From CBIHON01 sp966211965 (GTDB lineage Bacteria > Pseudomonadota > Gammaproteobacteria > Burkholderiales > Burkholderiaceae_D): a stretch of DNA of 28,508 nt. The stretch covers positions 1-28,508 of the forward strand of contig CBIHON010000056.1 of assembly GCA_966211965.1 (NCBI GenBank), written 5' to 3'. Below, piece after piece: positions 14,853 to 22,884 of the stretch. Position 1 is the stretch's first letter. Each line of letters opens with the position of its first letter. The notes under the pieces were generated by a model. The model saw nothing but the letters and a program-made list of their open reading frames with translations. It had not been told where the DNA came from and did no database searches. The position numbers were made by a program, and so were the translations under genes.

Positions 14853-16931
14853 ATGACCGCCGAATATCAAGTCAACGGCAGCGTAGCCGTCATTACACTC
14901 AATAATCCGCCTGTGAACGGGCTGGGTCTCGCGACCCGCAGCGCAGTCGTCGCCGCGGTGAAAAAGGCTCTCGATGACAAAGCGGTCAAGGCGATCGTGA
15001 TGACCGGCGCCGGCAAGGCGTTTTCCGGCGGCGCGGATATCAGGGAATTCAATTCACCCAAGGCCTTGGCAGAGCCATCCCTGCATACCGTGATCAATGT
15101 CGTTGAAAATGCCGACAAGCCGGTGATCGCCGCGATCCATACCGTCTGCATGGGCGGGGGGCTCGAACTGGCGCTCGGCTGCCATTACCGCGTAGCCGCG
15201 CCGGGGGCGCAAATCGCGTTGCCGGAAGTCAAGCTGGGCATCCTGCCGGGAGCCGGCGGAACGCAGCGTCTGCCGCGTGCAGTGGGCCTGGAACTGGCCT
15301 TGAACATGATCGTCTCGGGCACGCCGATTGCATCGGAAAAGCTCGCCAAGACCGCACTTTTCAATCAAGTGATCGAAGGCGACCTGATGCAGGGCGCGCT
15401 GGCATTCGCAGGTCAGGTGGCCGATGTGCGGCCGTTGCCGAAGGTGCGCGACATCATGATCGATTATCCGAATTACGAAGCTTTTCTTCAGTTCTCGCGC
15501 AACACGGTGCGTGCGATGGCCGGCCCTTTCCCGGCGCCCTTGAAATGCATCGATGCAGTCGCCGCCGCGGTGACGAAGAAATTCGACGACGGCATCAAGT
15601 TCGAACGCGAGCTGTTCATGGAGCTGGTCCAAACTACCGAGTCCAAAGCCTTGCGCCACGCCTTCTTCGGTGAGCGCGCCGCCAGCAAGCTGCCTGACGT
15701 GCCGGAAGATACCCCGACCCGCCCGATCCAGTCGGTCGCCGTGATCGGCGCCGGCACGATGGGTGGCGGCATCGCGATGAATTTCCTCAATGCAGGCATC
15801 CCGGTCACGATCCTGGAAATGAAACAGGAAGCGCTCGACAAAGGCATCGCGACCATCCGCCAGAATTACGAAAACACGATGAAAAAGGGCAAGCTGTCGC
15901 CCGAAAAGTTTGCGCAGCGCATGGCGCTGCTGGGGGGCACGCTGTCGTACGACGATATTAGCCAGGCCGACATCGTGATCGAGGCCGTGTTCGAGGACAT
16001 GGGCGTCAAGGAGACCGTGTTCAGGAAGCTCGACGAAGTGATGAAGCCGGGAGCGATCCTGGCTTCCAACACCTCGACGCTTGACATTGACAAGATCGCC
16101 GGCTTCACCAAGCGTCCGCAAGACGTGATCGGGACACACTTCTTCAGCCCTGCCAACATCATGAAGCTGCTGGAAATCGTACGCGGCGCCAAGACCGCCA
16201 AGGACGTTCTGGCAACTACGCTGGCGCTGTCGAAGAAGATCAAGAAAACCGGTGTCGTCTCGGGTGTCTGTGACGGGTTCATCGGCAACCGCATGATCGA
16301 GCAATACAGCCGCCAAGCCGGCTTTTTGCTCGAAGAAGGCTGCACCCCGGAGCAGGTCGACAAGGCCGTCGAAAAGTTCGGCTTCGCAATGGGGCCGTTC
16401 CGTATGGGCGATTTGGCCGGCAACGATATCGGCTGGTACATCCGCAAGCGCCGCGCGATTGAAAAGCCGGAAGTGATCTACTCGAAAACCGCCGACCTGC
16501 TGTGCGAAATGGGCCGCTTCGGCCAGAAGACTGGTGCCGGTTGGTACGACTACAAGGCTGGCGACCGCAAAGCGTATCCTTCGCAAACCGTCAACGACAT
16601 GATCGTCAAGCATTCGGCCGACATCGAGGTCGAGCGCCGCAAGATCAGCGATCAGGAGATCGTCGAGCGTTTGGTATTTGCTTTGGTGAACGAAGCAGCC
16701 TATATTTTAGAGGAGGGCATCGCTACGCGTGCTTCCGATATCGACATGGTGTATCTGACGGGCTACGGCTTCCCTGTTTTCCGTGGCGGTCCGATGTTTT
16801 ACGCCGATACGGTCGGTTTACAGAATGTCGTGATGAGCATGGACAAATTGGCCAAAGGCCGTCATGGCGACGCATGGAAAGCGGCGCCTCTGCTGGCGAA
16901 ACTGGCTGCGGAAGGAAAGACTTTTAATTGA
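14853..16931 (+). CDS. Bifunctional enoyl-CoA hydratase / 3-hydroxyacyl-CoA dehydrogenase
   Basis: The 692-residue cytoplasmic enzyme carries out two consecutive steps of fatty-acid beta-oxidation: hydration of 2-enoyl-CoA and NAD-dependent oxidation of 3-hydroxyacyl-CoA. The crotonase half (about 1-190) has the oxyanion and acid/base region with both glutamates, E105 (GGGLELALG) and E125 (LPEVKLGILPGAGGTQR). The dehydrogenase half begins near 290 with the NAD-binding GAGTMGG (299-305), the catalytic H429 in GTHFFSP, and GVCDGFIGNRM, followed by the duplicated C-terminal 3HCDH domain. It is slightly shorter than E. coli FadB and resembles peroxisomal-type bifunctional enzymes. AAGGAAG precedes the ATG. 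A TATAGT at 14785-14790 may be its -10 box, without a clear -35. No thiolase gene follows. Confidence 0.94.
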   Translation: MTAEYQVNGSVAVITLNNPPVNGLGLATRSAVVAAVKKALDDKAVKAIVMTGAGKAFSGGADIREFNSPKALAEPSLHTVINVVENADKPVIAAIHTVCMGGGLELALGCHYRVAAPGAQIALPEVKLGILPGAGGTQRLPRAVGLELALNMIVSGTPIASEKLAKTALFNQVIEGDLMQGALAFAGQVADVRPLPKVRDIMIDYPNYEAFLQFSRNTVRAMAGPFPAPLKCIDAVAAAVTKKFDDGIKFERELFMELVQTTESKALRHAFFGERAASKLPDVPEDTPTRPIQSVAVIGAGTMGGGIAMNFLNAGIPVTILEMKQEALDKGIATIRQNYENTMKKGKLSPEKFAQRMALLGGTLSYDDISQADIVIEAVFEDMGVKETVFRKLDEVMKPGAILASNTSTLDIDKIAGFTKRPQDVIGTHFFSPANIMKLLEIVRGAKTAKDVLATTLALSKKIKKTGVVSGVCDGFIGNRMIEQYSRQAGFLLEEGCTPEQVDKAVEKFGFAMGPFRMGDLAGNDIGWYIRKRRAIEKPEVIYSKTADLLCEMGRFGQKTGAGWYDYKAGDRKAYPSQTVNDMIVKHSADIEVERRKISDQEIVERLVFALVNEAAYILEEGIATRASDIDMVYLTGYGFPVFRGGPMFYADTVGLQNVVMSMDKLAKGRHGDAWKAAPLLAKLAAEGKTFN

Positions 16932-17376
16932 TCTTGTGCCTGCTAGACGCGCGGCGCAGATGTCGGTGGCTGGAAGATGGTCGATTTAAAAAAGCCGCTG
17001 GCAGATTTGGAGGCATAGCTCTTTGCGGGGTTATGCCTTTTTTCTGCTCTGGGAGCTTGTTTCACGCATCGCCTATTCCGAATGTTTGCTTGTATTTCGG
17101 CCGGCTTTCGGTCATTTAACGATTCATTTCATAATTAACAAAAAAATCTAACAGATTTAACCAAATATCCCTTGGTTATGGGATAGCCTATCTGATTTGA
17201 GCGGATTGAAATGGTTCTTGCACGGAAAAATTTGTGCGGCGCCTCCATATCGGTTCTTCAACAATGCGCTAAACTTTAGAAAATCTACCTGGCGACCGGA
17301 TACTACCGTGCTTGCCGTTTCAGACGCGCTTGCCGTCTGGGGAGAACCTAAAAGACTCATCATGGGGAAGCTTCCA
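16932..17376. other. Non-coding gap with terminator and clustered dyads
   Basis: This 445-bp stretch contains no convincing gene. It holds the terminator at 17011-17043. It also has an AT-rich patch at about 17115-17165 and a cluster of short inverted repeats at 17144-17185: AAATCT-N3-AGATTT (17144-17158), TAACCAA-N7-TTGGTTA (17158-17178) and TATCCC-N8-GGGATA (17166-17185), the last two overlapping and mutually exclusive. These could be operator or leader structures for the response-regulator gene at 17377; no clear promoter hexamers could be assigned. Confidence 0.5.
17011..17043 (+). terminator. Rho-independent terminator after the beta-oxidation gene
   Basis: AGGCATA (17011-17017) pairs with TATGCCT (17032-17038), extended inward by four more pairs including G-U wobbles. 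The stem runs straight into a T-rich tail (TTTTT at 17039-17043). It lies 80 bp after the stop of the hydratase/dehydrogenase gene and separates it from the signalling locus. Confidence 0.75.
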
Positions 17377-17802
17377 ATGGCCAAAATTCTGATTGTCGAC
17401 GATGAAGAACGCAACCGTCGATTATTGGACGTCTTTGTCAAGGCCGATGGTTACGCGACCATCGACGCGGCGAATGGCGAAACTGCGTTGCGGCTGGCAC
17501 TTTCTGAAAATCCGGATCTGATTCTGCTCGATTTGATGATGCCGGGCATGGATGGATTTGAAGTCACGCGCTGGCTCAAGGCCAATCCTCTCACCAGTGC
17601 CATCCCCATCATCATCGTCACCGCCCTTGAGGACGTCGCCTCCCATAGGCGCATGCTGGCTTCGGGGGCGGACGAGTTCATCAACAAACCGGTCGATCGA
17701 TGGGAATTGTCGATGCGCATAGCCAAGCTCCTGCAATGCCGGCCCGGTGCGAACGGCTTGGCCGGCCTATCCGCGAAGACCGACGGGGCGCCCAATGGAT
17801 AG
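17377..17802 (+). CDS. Single-domain response regulator (CheY-like receiver)
   Basis: The 141-residue protein is a lone receiver domain: MAKILIVDDEE with acidic pair D8/D9, phospho-acceptor D52 in LLDLMMPGMDG, T82 and K104 in FINKPV. No output domain follows, only a short tail rich in Ala/Gly. The ATG at 17377 is preferred over the ATG at 17362 because GGGGAAG (17364-17370) sits 6 nt upstream and the domain begins at once. Its stop overlaps the start of the next gene by 8 bp, so the two are translationally coupled. The pair probably works with the chemosensory genes downstream, with this protein as a diffusible phosphate carrier; which kinase acts on it is unknown. Confidence 0.93.
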   Translation: MAKILIVDDEERNRRLLDVFVKADGYATIDAANGETALRLALSENPDLILLDLMMPGMDGFEVTRWLKANPLTSAIPIIIVTALEDVASHRRMLASGADEFINKPVDRWELSMRIAKLLQCRPGANGLAGLSAKTDGAPNG

Positions 17803-20131
17803 CATCGTCTCCAACCTGAACCGGATCAATTGTGTGCTCACCATGCTGAGCAACATTAATCGGGCGATCGTGCGTGTCGAGTCTCCTGACGGCCTGTATA
17901 TGGATGCCTGCCGTATCGCAGTCGAGTGCGGGCTCTTCAAGTTCGCCTGGATCGGTCTGGCCGATTCCTTCAGCCAGCAACTCAGGCCGATGGCCAGCTG
18001 GGGCGAAAACAACAGCTTCCCCGAACACGTCGCGGCTGCCGGCGAACTGGCCGATCTCGTCCAGCGCAGCGGCGAAACCTGCATCTGCAACGACATTCGC
18101 GTCATGCCGCATGATCAGCCCGGCCGCGACGATTCGATTGCGCGCGGCTATCGCTCGATGGCCGGCCTGCCTTTGAGAGAAGGGGGGCGGGTGATCGGCG
18201 TGTTTTCCCTATATTCAGGACAAACCGAATTCTTCGATCAGCCGGTGGTCAACCTGCTCACCGAAGTTGCGGAAGACATTTCGTTCGCGCTCGATCACAT
18301 GTTGAGCGAACAGCGCCGTCTGGCGGCCGAGGCGAAGATTCATTACCTGGCGTTTTATGACGCCCAGACCGGGCTGCCGAACCGCACCTTGTTCGAGGAG
18401 CGCCTAGCCTCGATGGCTGCGCTGACGCGGCAGCGAGGCGGTTGGATGACCTTGCTGGACATCCGACTGCAGCGTTTCGACCAAGTGGCCCAGGTTCTCG
18501 GACATCTGGCGCTGGACGAGGTGTTGCGCATGCTCGCCATGCGCTTGGAAAACGTGCGCGGCAACGATGGTCTGGTGGCGCAACTGGCATCGGATGAGTT
18601 TGCAATCGTCTCGCTGGAACTGGCCGATACCGACGCGGTGCGCGCCTTCGCCAAGCGCGTGCACCAGGCGCTGACACAGGCGGTGAGCACAGGCGGCAAA
18701 GAGGTGTTCCTGAATGCGGTGATCGGCGTGGTGATCTACCCGGCGCATGAAAACGATATCCGCTATTTGCTGCGGCGCGCGCGGGTGGCGGCTGACCGCG
18801 CCACGGGCGACACCGGGTTCCAGCTCTACAGTCCTGAATTCGACCGCGACCTCGAGCAACGCGTGGAAATGGAAGCCGAACTGCACCGCGCGATGGAACG
18901 CAATGAATTTGAGTTGTACTACCAGCCACAGGTCAATCTGAAAACCGGTTTCGTGATCGGGGTCGAGGCACTGCTGCGCTGGCATCATCCACAGCGTGGA
19001 CTGATTTCGCCGGCTCAGTTCATCCCCTTGCTGGAAGAGTGCGGCCTGATGCCTGCGGTTGGAAACTGGGTGCTGCGGCATGCCTGTGTGCAGGCCAGGC
19101 AATGGCAAGACCAGGGATTGACGCCGCTACGCATGGCGGTCAATCTTTCGGCGCAGCAATTCCGGCAGGCCGACCTCGTGACAACGGTAAGAAGCGCGCT
19201 GCAGAATGCGGGCCTTGAAGCGGAATTTTTGGAACTGGAGTTGACCGAAAGCCTGATTCTGGAAAATGCCGAGCTCACCATCAAGACCATGCATGAGTTG
19301 AAGGACCTCGGCGTGAGTTTGTCGCTGGATGATTTCGGCACCGGGTATTCGTCTTTGAGCTATCTGCGGCGATATCCGATCGACCGCATCAAGATCGATC
19401 AATCTTTTGTGCGCGACATGACCGAGCATGCCAGTAGTGCGGCACTGGTACGCAGCATCCTTGCCATGGCTTGCAACCTGGGTCTGAAGACCATCGCCGA
19501 AGGTGTTGAGACGCCGGGTCAATTCGGTTACCTGCGCAAACAACTGTGCCAGGAAATGCAGGGTTTCCTGTTCAGCCGGCCGTTGCCCTTGGCCGACTTG
19601 ACCAAGCTCCTGGAGACCGGCGGCAAATACCAATCCGACGGCGGCGTATCGGAAGCCGGTTATACCCTGCTGGTCGTGGACGACGAACCGAATATCCTGT
19701 CCGCGCTGAAGCGGGTTTTCCGGCGCGAGAATTGGCAGGTGCTGGTCGCTAACAATGCCCATGAAGGTTTCGAACTGATGGCCGTGCATGAGGTCGGTGT
19801 CGTCATTTCCGATCAACGCATGCCGGGTATTTCAGGAACTGAATTTCTGCACCGTGTCAAAGAAATGTACCCCGATACGGTGCGTATTTTGTTGACTGGC
19901 TATGCCGACTTCACCACCGTGATCGATGCAGTCAATCAGGGCGATTTGTACAAGGTGCTGAGCAAACCGATGGATAGCGAAGTTTTGCGGGAGACCACGC
20001 GCGAAGCATTCCGCCGCTATGAAATCTTCGCGGAGAATCACCGTCTTGCGCGGCGTCTGGAAGAGTTGGAGAATTTGCTGGCAATCGAGGAAAATCCGGC
20101 TCGGACCAAGCCGTCCGCAGCATCGGAATAG
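17795..20131 (+). CDS. GAF - degenerate GGDEF - EAL - receiver protein (probable c-di-GMP phosphodiesterase)
   Basis: The 778-residue soluble protein has a GAF domain (about 10-165). A GGDEF domain (about 180-345) follows, whose active-site motif is ASDEF (residues 265-269), so cyclase activity is unlikely. The EAL domain (about 360-605) has intact motifs: EALLRW at E391, ELTES, LDDFGTGYSS, IKIDQSFV and AEGVETP, so hydrolysis of cyclic di-GMP is expected. A C-terminal receiver (about 622-740) has D629/D630, phospho-acceptor D673 and K724, resembling receivers of RpfG-type regulators, and a short coiled coil ends the protein. A C-terminal receiver is an unusual place for the input domain. The ATG at 17795, overlapping the previous stop, is preferred to the upstream ATG at 17747. 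It is followed 127 bp later by the cheW-cheR genes. Confidence 0.93.
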   Translation: MDSIVSNLNRINCVLTMLSNINRAIVRVESPDGLYMDACRIAVECGLFKFAWIGLADSFSQQLRPMASWGENNSFPEHVAAAGELADLVQRSGETCICNDIRVMPHDQPGRDDSIARGYRSMAGLPLREGGRVIGVFSLYSGQTEFFDQPVVNLLTEVAEDISFALDHMLSEQRRLAAEAKIHYLAFYDAQTGLPNRTLFEERLASMAALTRQRGGWMTLLDIRLQRFDQVAQVLGHLALDEVLRMLAMRLENVRGNDGLVAQLASDEFAIVSLELADTDAVRAFAKRVHQALTQAVSTGGKEVFLNAVIGVVIYPAHENDIRYLLRRARVAADRATGDTGFQLYSPEFDRDLEQRVEMEAELHRAMERNEFELYYQPQVNLKTGFVIGVEALLRWHHPQRGLISPAQFIPLLEECGLMPAVGNWVLRHACVQARQWQDQGLTPLRMAVNLSAQQFRQADLVTTVRSALQNAGLEAEFLELELTESLILENAELTIKTMHELKDLGVSLSLDDFGTGYSSLSYLRRYPIDRIKIDQSFVRDMTEHASSAALVRSILAMACNLGLKTIAEGVETPGQFGYLRKQLCQEMQGFLFSRPLPLADLTKLLETGGKYQSDGGVSEAGYTLLVVDDEPNILSALKRVFRRENWQVLVANNAHEGFELMAVHEVGVVISDQRMPGISGTEFLHRVKEMYPDTVRILLTGYADFTTVIDAVNQGDLYKVLSKPMDSEVLRETTREAFRRYEIFAENHRLARRLEELENLLAIEENPARTKPSAASE

Positions 20132-20258
20132 CGGCGAAAATTATTCCTGCGTTCAGGGTAGCATCCAAGAGAAGAAGCCTCCTCGCCGACTCGCGAGTTC
20201 ATGCGTGGATGGCCGCGAAATTCTACGGAAAAACCAGTGTTCCTGGAGGAAGACGCGA

Positions 20259-20711
20259 ATGCAACAACTCGTTGTGTGGACGCTGGATGCCCAGCGATAT
20301 GCGTTGCCGTTCGCGGCAGTCGAACGCGTGGTGCGAGCGGTGGAAGTAACGCCCTTGCCGGATGCGCCGGAAATCATCAGCGGCATCATCAATGTACAGG
20401 GCCGGATCATCCCGGTTGTAGACATGCGGGCGCGTTTCGGTTTGCCGGCGCGTGAAACCGCACTCGCGGATCAGATCGTTCTGGCGCGGACCTCCCGCCG
20501 TCCGCTTGCATTCTTTGTCGACGACATACAAGGCTTGGTCGAATCCTCCGAGGATGCGTTGGCGGATGCCAGCGACATCGTCGCCGCACCGGGCGCCATC
20601 GCAGGCGTTCTTAAATTCAAAGACGGCATGATACTGATTCATGACCTGGAGCGCTGCTTGTCGCTGGAGCAGGAGCACGCTCTCGAGGCTGCATTGAGCG
20701 ATGCAACGTAA
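20259..20711 (+). CDS. cheW: CheW-like chemosensory adaptor (first copy)
   Basis: The 150-residue protein is a single CheW domain, which links chemoreceptors to the CheA kinase. Family features are LVVWTLDAQRYALPFAAVERV at the N-terminus, GIINVQGRIIPVVDMRARFG in the middle, and VLKFKDGMILIHDLERCL at the C-terminus. GGAGGA (20245-20250) fixes the ATG at 20259; the frame is open further upstream without a good start. It overlaps the next gene by 11 bp. The order CheW, CheR-TPR, CheW resembles wspB-wspC-wspD of the Wsp surface-sensing system; this protein would correspond to WspB. Confidence 0.93.
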   Translation: MQQLVVWTLDAQRYALPFAAVERVVRAVEVTPLPDAPEIISGIINVQGRIIPVVDMRARFGLPARETALADQIVLARTSRRPLAFFVDDIQGLVESSEDALADASDIVAAPGAIAGVLKFKDGMILIHDLERCLSLEQEHALEAALSDAT

Positions 20712-22221
20712 GGATCACTGTTCGGCGCCGGTTCCCGACTTGCTGTTACAGGAGTTCAGCGATTTTTTGACCGCGCAAATCGGCTGGTGCTTTCCGAAAA
20801 AGCGCTGGTCTGATCTATTGCGCGGAATAAGTGCGCTGGCGCAAGAATCCGATTTTCCCGATCCGGCATCCTGCATGCGCCGTTTGATGCGCGCACCCTT
20901 GAACAGGGCGCAAATAGAAAGCCTGGCACGTCACTTGTCGGTGGGGGAAACGTATTTCTTTCGCGACCCCGGGATGTTCCAGGCGCTCGAACAAAGGATA
21001 TTGCCCTCCTTGATCGAGGCGCGCCGCAGCAGCGGCAGGCGTTTGCGGATATGGAGCGCCGGCTGCTGCAGCGGCGAAGAGGCGTACTCGGTTGCAATCC
21101 TGATTCATCGCTTGATCCCGGATTTTGCGGATTGGGATGTCTGCATACTCGGCACCGACATCCATTGCGGCTTTCTGAAAAAGGCTGTGCAAGGCGTGTA
21201 TCGCGAGTGGTCATTTCGCGGTGTTCCCGATTCGGTCAGGCAGCGAAATTTCGTCATGACGGCGCCGGGCAGCTATGCCATCAGGCCAAGCATCAAACAG
21301 CTGGTGAGATTCGAGTACGGCAATCTGGCCAGCGATGTTTACCCTGCGCTGGAAAACCATGCCAATGGGATGGACCTCATTCTGTGCCGCAATGTGCTGA
21401 TGTATTTTGACCTGGCACAAGCCAGGCAAGTAATAGGCAAGCTGCATCAGTGCCTGGTGGAGGGCGGGTGGCTGGCGGTTAGTCCCAGCGAGATGAGTCA
21501 GCACCTGTTTGCGGAATTTTCCCTGGTTAATTTTCCGGAAGCGGCCCTGTATCGCAAAGAAGAAAGGCCGCTGTCCAGTCTCGTCCAGGCATCTCGGACT
21601 TCGCTTGACGCGCCTGGCGCAAATCCGGCAGGCGGCGTGTCGTGGCGTGCCCGCGATCGGCAAGGCCTCGATCATGGCGCCGCTCAGCGGGCGGTCGCCA
21701 ATGAAAGAAGCACTGCATCCACTTCGGACAGCCAAGGCAACACACCCTATGACAGGGCATTCGCCTTTTATCAAGAGGGCGCTTACCGGCGCGCGGTGGA
21801 TGCACTGAAGGACGAAGTGTGCGGCAGCCCGCACGAACTGGCCCTGCTGGCGCGGGCGCATGCCAATCTGGGCGAATTGGCGGAAGCTGCGAACCGATGT
21901 GAAGCTGCCATTGCCCTTGATAAATGCAATCCCGGATTGCGCTATCTGCAGGCTGTCATCCTGGAGGAACGGGGCTGCATCGAACAGGCCAAGACGGCAC
22001 TCAAGCGGGCACTGTATCTCGACCAGAATTTTGTCATGGCGCATTTTTCGCTCGGCAATCTTTGCCGCCGTCAAGGCAAGCCCGACGAGGCTGCCCGTCA
22101 CTTCGACCAGGCCATTGATTTGTTGCACCGCTATCCGGCAGAGGTCATTTTGCCCGAATCGGAAGGCCTTGCAGCAGCGCGCCTGATCGAAATCATCCGA
22201 TCCCAAGAGGGCGTCACATGA
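20701..22221 (+). CDS. cheR: CheR-type chemoreceptor methyltransferase with C-terminal TPR domain (WspC-like)
   Basis: The 506-residue protein transfers methyl groups from S-adenosylmethionine to glutamates of chemoreceptors. The CheR N-terminal helical domain (about 10-90) contains LARHLSVGETYFFRDP. The SAM-binding motif WSAGCCSGEEAYS starts near residue 118, and DLILCRNVLMYF marks the end of the methyltransferase fold. A low-complexity linker (about 290-345) leads to tetratricopeptide repeats (about 350-495). CheR-TPR fusions are typical of alternative-function systems such as Wsp rather than flagellar ones. It overlaps the cheW genes on both sides (11 bp and 4 bp), so all three are translationally coupled. 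Confidence 0.93.
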   Translation: MQRKDHCSAPVPDLLLQEFSDFLTAQIGWCFPKKRWSDLLRGISALAQESDFPDPASCMRRLMRAPLNRAQIESLARHLSVGETYFFRDPGMFQALEQRILPSLIEARRSSGRRLRIWSAGCCSGEEAYSVAILIHRLIPDFADWDVCILGTDIHCGFLKKAVQGVYREWSFRGVPDSVRQRNFVMTAPGSYAIRPSIKQLVRFEYGNLASDVYPALENHANGMDLILCRNVLMYFDLAQARQVIGKLHQCLVEGGWLAVSPSEMSQHLFAEFSLVNFPEAALYRKEERPLSSLVQASRTSLDAPGANPAGGVSWRARDRQGLDHGAAQRAVANERSTASTSDSQGNTPYDRAFAFYQEGAYRRAVDALKDEVCGSPHELALLARAHANLGELAEAANRCEAAIALDKCNPGLRYLQAVILEERGCIEQAKTALKRALYLDQNFVMAHFSLGNLCRRQGKPDEAARHFDQAIDLLHRYPAEVILPESEGLAAARLIEIIRSQEGVT

Positions 22222-22844
22222 AAAATCGTCCCGGCGGAACACGCCCCCCGGTCGATTGGGAGGCGATCAAACAGCGTCTTGCCGGCACCGCCGATGCGCT
22301 GAAAAATGAATTCGCGCCTACAGCGGAACAGCGCAGGGAAATCCTGCACGCGCGCGCGCAAAAGCTGGCGCAGGAAGCGCCTGCGGAGATTGCCCCGGAT
22401 ACGCAAATCGAGGTGCTGGAATTTGTACTGGCACAGGAGCGTTACGCGTTCGAGACATCGCTGGTACGCGAAGTGCATCCCTTGAAAGATCTGACGCCGC
22501 TGCCCTGTACGCCGCGCTTCGTGCTGGGCATCGCCAATGTGCGGGGCCGAATCATGTCGGTAATCGACATCAAGAAATTTTTTGATTTGGCCGAGAGGAG
22601 CTTGACCGACCTCAACAAGATCATCATTCTGCAAGACGGTGCGATGGAATTCGGTGTGCTGGCTGATTTAATAATCGGTACCCGTTGGCTGAGGCCGTCC
22701 GAGCTGCAGCCATCGCTGCCCACCTTGACGGGAATCCGGGCTGATTATTTGAGAGGCATCACTGCGCAACGGCTGGTGGTGCTGGATGCAAAAAAATTGC
22801 TGAATGACCCCGCCGTCGTGGTCGACCAGGAGGTTGCGCCGTGA
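22218..22844 (+). CDS. cheW: CheW-like adaptor with N-terminal extension (second copy, WspD-like)
   Basis: The 208-residue protein has a CheW domain from about residue 60 (IEVLEFVLAQERYAFETSLV, then GIANVRGRIMSVIDIKKFF) preceded by a charged, helical extension of about 60 residues. Its ATG overlaps the cheR stop codon (ATGA). The N-extension and position after a CheR-TPR gene match WspD. Having two different CheW proteins in one cluster suggests that they occupy distinct positions or couple different receptors. The following receptor gene begins 40 bp later. Confidence 0.93.
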   Translation: MKNRPGGTRPPVDWEAIKQRLAGTADALKNEFAPTAEQRREILHARAQKLAQEAPAEIAPDTQIEVLEFVLAQERYAFETSLVREVHPLKDLTPLPCTPRFVLGIANVRGRIMSVIDIKKFFDLAERSLTDLNKIIILQDGAMEFGVLADLIIGTRWLRPSELQPSLPTLTGIRADYLRGITAQRLVVLDAKKLLNDPAVVVDQEVAP

Positions 22845-22884
22845 TGCGGGTTCGTTGGATATACGGATAAAGGAGATGGACGCA

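Noticed and set aside
14708..14905. 65-codon plus-strand frame over palindrome E2 and the next gene start
   Set aside because: It starts in the palindrome arm, lacks a Shine-Dalgarno and overlaps the real start of the hydratase/dehydrogenase gene.
15054..16613. Minus-strand open frame of 519 codons
   Set aside because: It is antisense to the hydratase/dehydrogenase gene, which has all its catalytic motifs; the antisense product resembles no family.
16928..17119. 63-codon plus-strand frame after the beta-oxidation gene
   Set aside because: It spans the intrinsic terminator, has no convincing ribosome binding site and no recognisable content.
20189..20198. 10-bp perfect palindrome ACTCGCGAGT before cheW
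   Set aside because: It is too short and isolated to call as an operator in GC-rich DNA.
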